From Ga0077555 sp046154645 (GTDB lineage Bacteria > Pseudomonadota > Alphaproteobacteria > Rhizobiales > Hyphomicrobiaceae), in assembly GCA_046154645.1 (NCBI GenBank), contig JBJXDZ010000122.1:62001-126000 (forward strand): a DNA stretch of 64,000 nt. Reading direction: 5' to 3'. Shown here one piece after another: positions 34,899 through 43,448 of the stretch; positions within the stretch are counted from its first letter, which is position 1, and every line of letters starts with the position of its first letter. The notes below the pieces were generated by a model that did no database searches, was not told where the DNA came from, and was given only the letters and a program-made list of their open reading frames with translations. The translations under genes and the position numbers were made by a program.

Positions 34899-35207
34899 TC
34901 AACCCTTCATCATGTTGATGTCTTCCACGGCGATGGTGCCGCGGTTGCGGAAGTAAACGACGACAATGGCAAGTCCGATGGCGGCTTCACCGGCGGCGAC
35001 CGTCAGCACGAACAGGGCGAACACCTGTCCGACGAGATCGCCCATGTCACTCGAGAAGGCAACGAAGTTGATGTTGACGGCGAGCAGCATCAATTCGACC
35101 GACATCAGGATGACGATGACGTTCTTGCGGTTGAGGAAAATGCCGAAGATGCCGATCGTGAACAGACACGCGGCAACGACGAGATAGTGGGCAAGGCCGA
35201 TGGTCAT
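34899..35207 (-). CDS. nuoK: NADH-quinone oxidoreductase subunit K
   Basis: A 102-residue complex I membrane subunit with three helices, homologous to ND4L and MrpC. The conserved membrane glutamates are in VILMSVELMLLAVNINFVAF and in TVAAGEAAIGLAIVVVYFRN. The protein ends TIAVEDINMMKG, as expected. The 35208-35267 gap upstream separates it from a small membrane protein, and nuoL follows after the palindromic element. Confidence 0.97.
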   Translation of the reverse strand: MTIGLAHYLVVAACLFTIGIFGIFLNRKNVIVILMSVELMLLAVNINFVAFSSDMGDLVGQVFALFVLTVAAGEAAIGLAIVVVYFRNRGTIAVEDINMMKG

Positions 35208-35267
35208 CTCAGGGTGTCCTGCGTGCGCGGTGCTGCATACTGGTGCGTCGTGTCGTCTGTGGCCCGG

Positions 35268-35489
35268 TTAGAGGCTGAAGTTCAACCCATAGTACATGAT
35301 CGTCGCGATGATGGCGGCGAAGGCTGCGAGGGCGACCGGGATCAGCAGCAGCATGATGGCGCCACCGGCTGCCATGATGTTCGCCTTCTCGCGCCGCTTA
35401 TCCTCCATTGCCCGGCGAATTTCGCCGCCGCCAAAGTCCTTCCGGAACAGATCCTCCGGAATTTCGGTATCCTTTTGCTGTCCACTCAT
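35268..35489 (-). CDS. Small single-helix membrane protein in nuo operon
   Basis: A 73-residue protein with a charged soluble N-terminus (TEIPEDLFRKDFGGGEIRRA and MEDKRREK) and one long hydrophobic helix near the C-terminus (AIMLLLIPVALAAFAAIIAT). The start at 35489 (MSGQQ) is preferred to an in-frame ATG 18 codons upstream. It lies between nuoJ and nuoK after another small membrane protein. The family is not recognised. Position suggests an accessory complex I subunit or assembly factor. Confidence 0.7.
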   Translation of the reverse strand: MSGQQKDTEIPEDLFRKDFGGGEIRRAMEDKRREKANIMAAGGAIMLLLIPVALAAFAAIIATIMYYGLNFSL

Positions 35490-35603
35490 CGAGTGCGTCC
35501 TGGTCGGTTGGGTTCTTGTCGTCGGCCGTCCCGCCGGCTGCAAGCAACACGGGGGTGGCGGGCTTGGATGAGAACGCGCTAACGGATACGCACGCGGAGA
35601 CGG

Positions 35604-35876
35604 TTAGGCGACCTCCGTGATCAATTGGCTGGTCTTGGCCGGACCGGGCTTCGCAGGCGCGCCGCCCCCCATCAGACCATTAATCCAGGTGGCGATCATG
35701 GCCAGCGCCATCAGGATGACGATGCCGCCGATGATCCAGTCGCGGGTCGAGACGCGGCCTGAAGGATCAGCGGCCCGCTCCTGCCGGCGCTTCTGTTCGG
35801 CGCGGCGACGGGCCTCCTCGAGCGAGGTGACGTTGTTGCGGTCGCCGGAGCCGTTCAAGCCGTTGGGGCTGGTCAT
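35604..35876 (-). CDS. Small single-helix membrane protein coupled to nuoJ
   Basis: A 90-residue protein with a charged, arginine-rich N-terminal half (VTSLEEARRRAEQKRRQERA), one membrane helix (DWIIGGIVILMALAMIATWI) and a glycine/proline tail. Its start overlaps the nuoJ stop by 4 bases (ATGA), so it is translated with nuoJ. I do not recognise the family. The coupling is strong evidence that it is a real gene and probably works with complex I. Confidence 0.78.
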   Translation of the reverse strand: MTSPNGLNGSGDRNNVTSLEEARRRAEQKRRQERAADPSGRVSTRDWIIGGIVILMALAMIATWINGLMGGGAPAKPGPAKTSQLITEVA

Positions 35877-36517
35877 GCAGGCTCCTTGGCTGCAGCTTTG
35901 TCGGGGATCGTATAGCCGCCGCTCGGCACCTTGACGACGTCCATGGCGGTGGCGGGGCCGCGGGCATTCTGCGCCGAGATCGATTGGCGCTTGACGCCCT
36001 CCTTGTGGCGCAGTGTCAGCACGATGGCGCCGATCATGGCGACCAACAGGATCAGGCCGGCGGCCTGGAAGTAGTAGACAAACGGCTCCTTATAGAGGAT
36101 GCGGCCGAGGGCTTCCGTGTTCGAGACGCCTTGCGGTGACGGCGCCGTGCCAATGCCGGTCTTGACCGAGCCGGCGAACCGGAAGCCGACGACCATGATC
36201 AGGTTGGCGAACAGGATGGCGCCAATCAACGCGCCGAGTTTGGCGTTCTTGACGAAGCCCGCGCGAAGGGCTGCGAAGTCAACGTCGAGCATCATGACGA
36301 CGAACAGGAATAGCACGGCAACCGCGCCGACGTAGACGACGACCAGGATCATGGCCAGGAATTCGGCACCGAGGAGGACGAAGAGGCCGGCTGCATTGAA
36401 GAAGGCCAGGATCAGCCACAGCACCGCGTGCACGGGATTTCGCGCCGTGATCACCATGATCGCGGCGATCACCGTGATGGCGGCGAAGATGTAGAAGAAG
36501 ACTGCCTGCAGTGCCAT
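35873..36517 (-). CDS. nuoJ: NADH-quinone oxidoreductase subunit J
   Basis: Membrane subunit of complex I homologous to ND6. The 214-residue protein has five predicted helices, including VFFYIFAAITVIAAIMVITA, the ALWLILAFFNAAGLFVLLGA helix and the conserved EFLAMILVVVYVGAVAVLFL with its pi-bulge region, and a late helix near ILLVAMIGAIVLTLRHKEG. A cytoplasmic or periplasmic tail follows. It lies 60 bases after nuoI and overlaps the next small gene. Confidence 0.96.
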   Translation of the reverse strand: MALQAVFFYIFAAITVIAAIMVITARNPVHAVLWLILAFFNAAGLFVLLGAEFLAMILVVVYVGAVAVLFLFVVMMLDVDFAALRAGFVKNAKLGALIGAILFANLIMVVGFRFAGSVKTGIGTAPSPQGVSNTEALGRILYKEPFVYYFQAAGLILLVAMIGAIVLTLRHKEGVKRQSISAQNARGPATAMDVVKVPSGGYTIPDKAAAKEPA

Positions 36518-36577
36518 CGTGCGCTTCCGATCTCGTGCCCTCTCCCCGTGCGATTGCCGTGCATGGGGGCGACGGGA

Positions 36578-37066
36578 TTATCTGTACTTCGCGTCGAGTG
36601 CCAGGTTCTGCGCGATCTCGCGTTCCCATCGGTCGCCATTGGCGAGCAGGCGCTCTTTCGAATAGTAGAGTTCCTCGCGCGTCTCGGTGGCGAACTCGAA
36701 ATTCGGCCCTTCGACGATGGCATCCACCGGGCAGGCTTCCTGGCACAAGCCGCAGTAGATGCACTTCACCATGTCGATGTCGTAGCGCGTGGTGCGGCGG
36801 GTGCCGTCGTTACGGCGGGGGCCGGCCTCGATGGTGATCGCCTGCGCCGGGCAGATGGCCTCGCAGAGTTTGCAGGCGATACAGCGTTCCTCGCCGTTGG
36901 GATAGCGGCGGAGCACATGCTCGCCCCGGAAGCGCGGTGAGATCGGGCCCTTCTCGAAGGGATAGTTCAGCGTGTACTTCGGCCTGAAGAAGTACTTCAT
37001 GGTCAGCACGAAGGCCTGCACGAACTCCTGCAGGAACAGCGATTTGATGCCGGTCGCGATGCTCAC
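36578..37066 (-). CDS. nuoI: NADH-quinone oxidoreductase subunit I
   Basis: Carries the two [4Fe-4S] clusters N6a and N6b that pass electrons from the NuoG side toward NuoB. The 162-residue protein has two ferredoxin motifs, RCIACKLCEAICPAQAI and KCIYCGLCQEACPVDAI, and the usual N-terminal amphipathic helix region. The GTG start at 37066 is preferred because GGAAAGG lies 7 bases upstream; an ATG seven codons earlier is the alternative. Confidence 0.96.
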   Translation of the reverse strand: MSIATGIKSLFLQEFVQAFVLTMKYFFRPKYTLNYPFEKGPISPRFRGEHVLRRYPNGEERCIACKLCEAICPAQAITIEAGPRRNDGTRRTTRYDIDMVKCIYCGLCQEACPVDAIVEGPNFEFATETREELYYSKERLLANGDRWEREIAQNLALDAKYR

Positions 37067-37091
37067 GTGCTTGCCTTTCCGTTGCAACCGA

Positions 37092-37271
37092 TCATGCGAG
37101 CTTTATGACGCCGAAGGTGACGGCGACACCGAGCATCAGGAAACCCAATCCGAACGTCGTGATGGCCGTGCGGACTGCCGGCGCCAGTTTCGGCCCCATC
37201 ATGCGCACGATGACGATATCCATGATGCCGGTCATGAGCAGGGCCAATCCCAACAGCTTGTTCGTATCCAT
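37092..37271 (-). CDS. Very small two-helix membrane protein between nuoH and nuoI
   Basis: A 59-residue open frame missed by length cut-offs. It starts 6 bases after the nuoH stop with a GAGG site, and encodes MDTNKLLGLALLMTGIMDIV, a short basic turn (VRMMGPKLAPAVRTAI) and a second helix TTFGLGFLMLGVAVTFGVIK, ending LA. The two-helix hairpin and its tight spacing make it a likely real gene. Its family is not recognised. It ends 25 bases before nuoI. It is a candidate accessory complex I component. Confidence 0.72.
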   Translation of the reverse strand: MDTNKLLGLALLMTGIMDIVIVRMMGPKLAPAVRTAITTFGLGFLMLGVAVTFGVIKLA

Positions 37272-37277
37272 GCCGCC

Positions 37278-38345
37278 TCACTTCACCCAAGGGCCATATT
37301 GGAGCCAGCCGGCCACCAGCACGACCATGGCCAGCGACAGCGGCAGGAACACCTTCCAGCCAAGCCGCATCAGCTGATCGTAGCGATAGCGCGGCACCAT
37401 GGCCTTGACCATGGCGAACATGAAGAACACGAAGCCGATCTTAAGCAGGAACCAGACAATCCCGGGTACCCAGTTCAGCGGCGCCACGTTCAACGGTGGC
37501 AGCCAGCCGCCCAGAAACAGGATCGTGGTCAGCGCGCACATGGTGGTGATGGCCACGTACTCGCCGAGCATGAACAGCAGGTAAGGCGTCGACGAATACT
37601 CCACCATGAAGCCGGCGACGAGCTCCGATTCTGCCTCTGGCAGATCGAAGGGTGGGCGATTGGTCTCGGCCAGCGCCGAGATGAAGAAGACCACGAACAT
37701 CGGGAACAGCGCCAGCCAGTGCCAATCGAGCATGGACGACGGCAATCCGAGGCGGGTGCCAAGGCCCAATTCCTGCGCCTTGACGATGGTGGTGAGGTTG
37801 AGCGAGCCGACGACCAGCAGCACGGTGATGATGACGAAGCCGATCGAGACCTCGTAGGAGACCATTTGCGCGGCAGATCGGAGCGAGCCGAGGAACGGGT
37901 ACTTCGAGTTCGACGCCCAGCCACCCATGATAATGCCGTACACGCCGAGTGAAGAGATGGCGAAGATGTAGAGGATGCCGACGTTCAAGTCGGAAATCAC
38001 CCACTTGCCCCAGTGGTTTTCCGAGACCGGGATCACGGCCCACGCCGCCAGCGCGAGAATGGCGGTGACCAGCGGTGCCAGCAGGAACACGCCCTTGTCG
38101 GCACCGGAAGGAATGATCGGTTCCTTGAGCACGAATTTGAGCAGGTCGGCGAACGATTGCAGCAGGCCAAAGGGTCCGACCACGTTGGGACCGCGACGCA
38201 GGTGCACGGCGGCCCAGACCTTGCGGTCAAACAGGATCAGGAAGGCAACGATGATCAGCAACGACACCAGCACCAACAAGCTGCCGCCAACGATCTTGGC
38301 GACCCAGAGGAGGAAGGTGCCGTAGGTGTCCCAGAATGCCTGCAT
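37278..38345 (-). CDS. nuoH: NADH-quinone oxidoreductase subunit H
   Basis: NuoH (ND1 homologue) forms much of the quinone-access chamber of complex I. The 355-residue protein has eight predicted helices and the conserved DRKVWAAVHLRRGPNVVGPF, LKFVLKEPIIPSGADKGVF and the acidic loop ETNRPPFDLPEAESELVAGF. Further on, EYSSTPYLLFMLGEYVAI is typical. It follows nuoG by 20 bases, and a 59-residue membrane gene follows. Confidence 0.97.
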   Translation of the reverse strand: MQAFWDTYGTFLLWVAKIVGGSLLVLVSLLIIVAFLILFDRKVWAAVHLRRGPNVVGPFGLLQSFADLLKFVLKEPIIPSGADKGVFLLAPLVTAILALAAWAVIPVSENHWGKWVISDLNVGILYIFAISSLGVYGIIMGGWASNSKYPFLGSLRSAAQMVSYEVSIGFVIITVLLVVGSLNLTTIVKAQELGLGTRLGLPSSMLDWHWLALFPMFVVFFISALAETNRPPFDLPEAESELVAGFMVEYSSTPYLLFMLGEYVAITTMCALTTILFLGGWLPPLNVAPLNWVPGIVWFLLKIGFVFFMFAMVKAMVPRYRYDQLMRLGWKVFLPLSLAMVVLVAGWLQYGPWVK

Positions 38346-38365
38346 CGGCGCGCGATCCCTATCGT

Positions 38366-40474
38366 TTATTCGGCCGCCGTGCGGCGCATGGATTGGCCGG
38401 CCGGTACCTGGCTGACCTTCAAGGCGGCAAGCTCACCCATGACGGCAGACGCCCGCGCGATCGGGTTAGTCATGTAGAAATCCGCGATCGCGGCCTTGAA
38501 CGGCTCGGCTGAGATGGCCGCGTCACGTTTGACGAGGGTCTCCAGGCCGCCCACATCGGCGGGCGTCACGCTGTCGAGGCGGGCGAGGCTAGGGGCGACC
38601 TTGTACATTTCGGCGCGCAGGCCCGCGAGCGTGTCGTAGGGCAACTGATGGCCAAGTCGCGCAGAAAGCGCGCGCAGTATGGTCCAATCCTCCTTGGCGT
38701 CCCCTGGCGGGAACGCGGCTTTCGCCGTCATCTGGGCGCGGCCCTCGAGATTGACGTAGGTCGCGGATTTCTCGGTGTAGGCGGCACCTGGCAGAATGAC
38801 GTCAGCGCGGTGGGCGCCGGCATCGCCGTGGCTGCCCTGATAGATGACGTAGGCGCTGCCGATGTGGCGCATGTCGATTTCGTCGGCACCGAGGAGATAC
38901 ACCACCTCGAGGCCGTGCTTCAGCATGGCCGCCAAGTCCTGTCCACCACGGGGCGGCACGAAGCTGAGATCGAGACCGGCGACACGGGACGCCGCGGTAT
39001 GCAGGATATTGAAGGCGTTCCAGCCGGCCTCTTTGCCCGTCATGGCAGTGGAAGCGATTCGGGCCGCGAGGGCGAGGACGGCTGCGCCATCGGCACGGGC
39101 GACGGCAGCAGCACCGATAATGATCAGGGGGCGCTTGGATTGCTTCAGAACCTCGGCGAAGGCGTGGCGGCCATCCGCGATCTCCTTCAGCGAGGTCGGA
39201 CCGACGCCGACGTGGTCCGCCGTGTAGGTGAGATCGGCCATTTCGCCGACCAGGCCAATGGCGAGACCGCCCTGGCGCCAGCGCTTGCGAATGCGCGCAT
39301 TGAGCACGGGGGCTTCCAGGCGCGGGTTGCTGCCGACGATCAGGATAGCGTCGGCCTGCTCGATACCTTCGATGGTCGAATTGAACAGATAGCTGGCACG
39401 GCCAAGCGCGGGATCGAGCTTGGCCCCGTCCTGCCGGCAATCCAGATTGGCGACGCCGAGACGGCCCATCAGGTCTTTCAGTGCAAACATGTCCTCGGCA
39501 CCGGCGAGATCGCCGGCGATGGCGCCGACGCGGGCGGGATTGGCGCCTTTCAGCTTGTCGGCGACGACCGCCAGCGCCTCGTCCCAGGTCGCCGCCTCAA
39601 GCGCCCCGTTGCGGCGGACATAGGGCTGGTCGAGGCGCTGCGTGCGCAGGCCGTCGGCGACGTGGCGCGCCTTGTCGGAAATCCATTCCTCGTTCACGGC
39701 GTCGTTGTTGCGCGGCAGGATGCGCATGACCTCGCGACCGCGAACATCGACGCGAATGGCGGAGCCGACAGCGTCCATGACGTCGATCGATTCGGTTTTC
39801 TTCATCTCCCAGGGGCGCGCATTGAAGGCCCAGGGTCGATGCGTCAGCGCACCTACGGGGCACAGATCCACCACGTTGGCGGACAGCTCCGACATGATAC
39901 CCTGCTCGAGATACGTGGTAATCTCCATGTCCTCGCCACGGCCGATGGCGCCAAGCTCCTCGACACCGGCGATCTCGGTCATGAAGCGGACGCCGCGCGT
40001 GCACTGGATGCAGCGCGTCATGGCGGTCTTGATCAGCGGGCCGAGGTTCTTCTCGTCGACGGCGCGCTTGTTGAGGGCATAGCGCGTGCCGCCCGAGCCG
40101 AAGGCCATGGCCTGGTCCTGCAGATCGCATTCGCCGCCTTGATCGCAGATCGGGCAATCCAAGGGGTGATTGATGAGCAGGAACTCCATCACCCCTTCGC
40201 GGGCCTTCTTGACCACGGGTGAGCGGGTGTTGATCACCTTCGGCGTGCCATCGCGATTGGGCGGCAGATCATTGACGCCGAGCGCACAGGAGGCCTGCGG
40301 TTTCGGCATGCCGACAACCTCGACCAGACACATTCGGCAGTTGCCGGCGATCGAGAGCCGCTCGTGATAGCAAAAGCGCGGGATCTCGACGCCTGCCTGT
40401 TCGCACGCCTGGAGCAGCGTGATGCCGTCCTCGACCTCGATTTCCTGGCCATCGATGATCAGCTTTTTCGGCAT
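38366..40474 (-). CDS. nuoG: NADH-quinone oxidoreductase subunit G
   Basis: Large iron-sulfur subunit of the complex I peripheral arm. The 702-residue protein has an N-terminal [2Fe-2S] domain (PRFCYHERLSIAGNCRMCLV), the His-cysteine cluster region HPLDCPICDQGGECDLQDQA, a [4Fe-4S] site (TRCIQCTRGVRF and later DLCPVGALT) and a degenerate molybdopterin-type domain. The start at 40474 (MPKKLIIDGQEIEVEDG) has a GAGG site. It heads the reverse-strand run nuoG to rnj, detached from nuoE/nuoF at 14-16 kb. Confidence 0.97.
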   Translation of the reverse strand: MPKKLIIDGQEIEVEDGITLLQACEQAGVEIPRFCYHERLSIAGNCRMCLVEVVGMPKPQASCALGVNDLPPNRDGTPKVINTRSPVVKKAREGVMEFLLINHPLDCPICDQGGECDLQDQAMAFGSGGTRYALNKRAVDEKNLGPLIKTAMTRCIQCTRGVRFMTEIAGVEELGAIGRGEDMEITTYLEQGIMSELSANVVDLCPVGALTHRPWAFNARPWEMKKTESIDVMDAVGSAIRVDVRGREVMRILPRNNDAVNEEWISDKARHVADGLRTQRLDQPYVRRNGALEAATWDEALAVVADKLKGANPARVGAIAGDLAGAEDMFALKDLMGRLGVANLDCRQDGAKLDPALGRASYLFNSTIEGIEQADAILIVGSNPRLEAPVLNARIRKRWRQGGLAIGLVGEMADLTYTADHVGVGPTSLKEIADGRHAFAEVLKQSKRPLIIIGAAAVARADGAAVLALAARIASTAMTGKEAGWNAFNILHTAASRVAGLDLSFVPPRGGQDLAAMLKHGLEVVYLLGADEIDMRHIGSAYVIYQGSHGDAGAHRADVILPGAAYTEKSATYVNLEGRAQMTAKAAFPPGDAKEDWTILRALSARLGHQLPYDTLAGLRAEMYKVAPSLARLDSVTPADVGGLETLVKRDAAISAEPFKAAIADFYMTNPIARASAVMGELAALKVSQVPAGQSMRRTAAE

Positions 40475-40666
40475 ACCCGCCTCTTGGCCCGACCGCGTGG
40501 GCGCGACGGCTGTCGCCGCGGAGATTCGCGCCTCCACCCCACTCCCAGAGCGCTTCCTACAATGTCCGGACGAGCGGCGCCAGCGCGACGAATTGTGCCG
40601 ATCGCCGCCAAGTAGATCAGACGGCGACGCCCGATCCAGCCGCGATCAGCCGAAGTAACTATCGAA

Positions 40667-41149
40667 TCAGGTGCCGACGACCTGCTTGATCACACCCTGG
40701 ACCTCAGTTGTGCTGGTGGGGAGCACGCCCAAGCGAAACTCTTCGGAGGCGAGATAGGATTTGTGCGGCGTCAGATGGCGGACGAGAACCGCCCGCCAGC
40801 TCGCGCTTGGGTCGAGGGCCAGGATCTCGTCGGCTGTCGCCAGCTGGCTTGCCACGAAGTGCTTGTAGCGCACGATATCGGCCGGACTGGAGATGACGCC
40901 GAGCATGGGCTCGGCCAGCTCCGGGTGCTGGATCCCGGTGCGCAACGCGGTGGCATACACCGAGCGGGCCCGCGCCGAGAGTTCCTGGCGGCGCTCGCGG
41001 ACCCGGTGCGCCCACCACATCCACACGAAGCCAATGGCAATGGCAATGCCGATGGCGATGGCGAAGCCCTTGATGATGTTGGCGGTGTGGTTCAGCGAAC
41101 CGGGCGCCAGAACGGCCAGCAGCGGGGTCAAGGCCAGTGGCGAGAGCAT
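40667..41149 (-). CDS. Membrane-anchored protein of unknown function
   Basis: A 160-residue protein with one strong helix near the N-terminus (IIKGFAIAIGIAIAIGFVWM) followed by a soluble basic domain (RVRERRQELSARARSVYATA, LRTGIQHPELAEPMLGVI). The start at 41149 has an AAAGGA site 8 bases upstream; a much earlier in-frame ATG would add a non-conserved arginine-rich segment. I do not recognise the family. It lies about 190 bases beyond the start of nuoG, in the same orientation. Confidence 0.72.
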   Translation of the reverse strand: MLSPLALTPLLAVLAPGSLNHTANIIKGFAIAIGIAIAIGFVWMWWAHRVRERRQELSARARSVYATALRTGIQHPELAEPMLGVISSPADIVRYKHFVASQLATADEILALDPSASWRAVLVRHLTPHKSYLASEEFRLGVLPTSTTEVQGVIKQVVGT

Positions 41150-41342
41150 GGAGCAAGTCCTTTGAACGGGGCTTCTAGGCACGTAGGGCGCCAGCGTGGG
41201 TCTGGCCGGCACATGGGCTCGCCCGAGGTGGACGGGTACGGGTACTGTCGCCAGCATTGACGCCTGCTCAACCGGCAATCCGTCGCAGTCGCAGGGGATT
41301 GGGCAGACAACGTGGCGTCCGGGCCACGATTGTGCGCGCCCG

Positions 41343-42374
41343 TTAGCCAAAGAGGGCCGGTAGCCGCGACTGGAGTGCCGTAGCCAGCCGGTCGAGATGG
41401 TTTTCCGTCAAAGGCCGCACCTGCGCCAAGGCCGCAACGAAGCTTTGGGGTGTCAGCGCCGCGAGCGGCACGAAGCGGCACCAGCCCTCGCGCAGCATGA
41501 AGTGGCGATATTCACGTTCATCGACCTTGAAGGCGTGGTCCAAAGGCGCGACGCCAACCACCGGCAGGCGGGCGCACACGGCCTCCGACAGCATGGTGCT
41601 CGAATCCTCGGTACACAGGATCGCCTCGGCCCGGGCAAACACGGTGGCTAACGTCCCGGGACCGGCGGTGCGAAAGTCGATCAAGGTGGCAATGGGACTG
41701 TTGGCCGTTGCGGCCAACGCCACCAGAGACTCCGCCAAATGGGTGGGGCTGCGGCGCGACGTGGAGGCGATCCAGCGCGTGCCATGCGTTGCATAGCTCT
41801 CCGAAAGAAAGGCCACCAGTCGTTGCCATTCGGCGTCGGTGTAGTGAAAGAGCCCGGAGTCCCCCCCAAACAGCAGGCCTGCCAAATGTGGCGGCTGACC
41901 GGGTTGCCAGCGGCTGGCGCGCTCCTTGGCCAGGGCATCGGGGTCCATGCCATTCGGTTTCAAGGCCACCAGATGGCGCGGCCAATCGCGATGACGTGCA
42001 TAAGATGAGACCACCAGCGAAAACGCCTCCGGTGGCAGCCGACGCAGGGTGCCGCAGAAGATGTTGGGGACGGCGAAATGCCGGGCCACGGCGACGTTGG
42101 CATTGAGTGTGTCGCCGCCGGCGGAAATCACCACATCGGGCCGTGGCAGCCCGTGCAGGCTCAGGCCGTAGCCCAGTGCCAGCACGCGCGACGGCGAAAC
42201 ACCGACCCGCAGCAGCGCGGCGCCGACGCGTCCCCGTGTGAGGCGACGTTCGCTGATCGAAAGCTTGGTGACGGCAATCGGGCGGCGGCGGGCAATGGCG
42301 GCCGCCACCCCCTCCGCCAAATGATAATGGCCGGGCCGATCATCCGACAGGATCAGAATAGCGAGAGGGCGCAT
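41343..42374 (-). CDS. ELM1/GtrOC1-like family protein
   Basis: A 343-residue protein of the mitochondrial-fission ELM1-like family, whose bacterial members look like GT-B glycosyltransferases. The N-terminus ILSDDRPGHYHLAEGVAAAI, a middle VISAGGDTLNANVAVARHFA, the GLLFGGDSGLFHYTDAEW segment and the C-terminal CTEDSSTMLSEAVCARLPVV are typical. The biochemical role in bacteria is unsettled; a cell-envelope glycosylation role is plausible. A cupin gene lies just upstream. Confidence 0.87.
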   Translation of the reverse strand: MRPLAILILSDDRPGHYHLAEGVAAAIARRRPIAVTKLSISERRLTRGRVGAALLRVGVSPSRVLALGYGLSLHGLPRPDVVISAGGDTLNANVAVARHFAVPNIFCGTLRRLPPEAFSLVVSSYARHRDWPRHLVALKPNGMDPDALAKERASRWQPGQPPHLAGLLFGGDSGLFHYTDAEWQRLVAFLSESYATHGTRWIASTSRRSPTHLAESLVALAATANSPIATLIDFRTAGPGTLATVFARAEAILCTEDSSTMLSEAVCARLPVVGVAPLDHAFKVDEREYRHFMLREGWCRFVPLAALTPQSFVAALAQVRPLTENHLDRLATALQSRLPALFG

Positions 42375-42477
42375 CGGGGCTCGGCGGTCTGGCGCCCATG
42401 GCGCGGGTGGCCACAGGGGCTAGCCTGCGGCACCGGGACTGGCAACGGACCATCCGTCGCGGGGGCAGCCCCGCCCA

Positions 42478-42822
42478 TTACGCGGCCTCGCCGCCGGCTG
42501 GCCCCCAGAACACCACCCAAACCGCGAAATCGGCGGAGAAGTCGAGGAATCGGTGCACGTGGTTGGCGGGCACGAAGATGGCATCGCCCGGCCCAACGGC
42601 GCGCCGTTGCAGCGTGGCCTCGCTTGCCCCCGAAACCACCGTGCCATGCCCCGTCTGGACGATGTAAATCTCATCCTGGTCGTGTGGGGTCTGGGCATCG
42701 ACGCCCACGGGCGCGTAGTAGCGCAGCGTCATTGAGCCATGCTGCATGAGTTCTGCCGAGCGCCGCCCCGGCGGAATCGGCGCGGCCTTGGCTGCTGCCA
42801 GCGTTACCACCCAGTCTTGCAT
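42478..42822 (-). CDS. Cupin-domain protein
   Basis: A 114-residue single-domain cupin. The first motif is HDQDEIYIVQTGHGTV and the second is GDAIFVPANHVHRFLDFSAD, giving His and Glu metal ligands of the standard cupin pattern. It could be an enzyme or a small-molecule sensor. The start at 42822 follows a GGGAGAAG site. It is divergent from the small cytochrome c gene and 103 bases from the ELM1-like gene. Confidence 0.87.
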   Translation of the reverse strand: MQDWVVTLAAAKAAPIPPGRRSAELMQHGSMTLRYYAPVGVDAQTPHDQDEIYIVQTGHGTVVSGASEATLQRRAVGPGDAIFVPANHVHRFLDFSADFAVWVVFWGPAGGEAA

Positions 42823-42995
42823 GCGGCTTCTCCCATGCCATCCCTTGTTGCTCCGCCCACAATAGAGCATTGCGGGCGCGCTTTGCAGGACACTTTGCTC
42901 ACGCGACGCCGTTGACGATCTCCGGGGACGCCGGCATCGTATCGTCGACCAGCAGCGCCGCCCATCGGTTGGCGCCCGGAATCGAGGTGACGGAG

Positions 42996-43349
42996 ATGCT
43001 TGGCGTCCGACAGTCGCTTGCTGTGGTGGGAGCCGGTGGCATGATGCTGGCGTGGATGGCCATCCTGCCGGCCGACGCCAACGACGCCAAGCTCATGTCC
43101 TACGGCCGCCATCTCTCGGGCGAATGCAGCTCCTGCCACCGCATTGACGGTGTCGACAATGGCATTCCCTCCATCACCGGCTGGCCGGTCGACGACTTTA
43201 TCGCGACCATGATGTTTTATCGCAACGGGGCCCGGCCCAACCCGGCGATGGTCTCAGTGGCGAAGTCCCTGGACGACGACCAGATGAAGGCGCTGGCGAC
43301 ATACTATAACTCATTACCGAAGCCGGCGAAGAAGGCGGCCCAGAAGTAA
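42996..43349 (+). CDS. Small monohaem cytochrome c
   Basis: A 117-residue periplasmic class I cytochrome c. A signal peptide runs to about residue 28 (LAWMAILPADA), the haem motif CSSCH is at residues 44-48, and a distal methionine is likely in PAMVSVAKSLDDDQMKALAT. The fold resembles sulfide-dehydrogenase or short-chain cytochromes of the c4/c553 type. The GAGGTGACGGAG stretch before the ATG at 42996 supplies the ribosome-binding site. Haem would be attached by the Ccm system. Confidence 0.9.
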   Translation: MLGVRQSLAVVGAGGMMLAWMAILPADANDAKLMSYGRHLSGECSSCHRIDGVDNGIPSITGWPVDDFIATMMFYRNGARPNPAMVSVAKSLDDDQMKALATYYNSLPKPAKKAAQK

Positions 43350-43448
43350 ATCGCGGCGACGTTAACCTTGCTGAGTAACCATTGTCCTGTGACGGAATAT
43401 TTCAGTGTTAAGGTTGCGCCAACGCCAACCAAATTCGAGCAGCCATTC

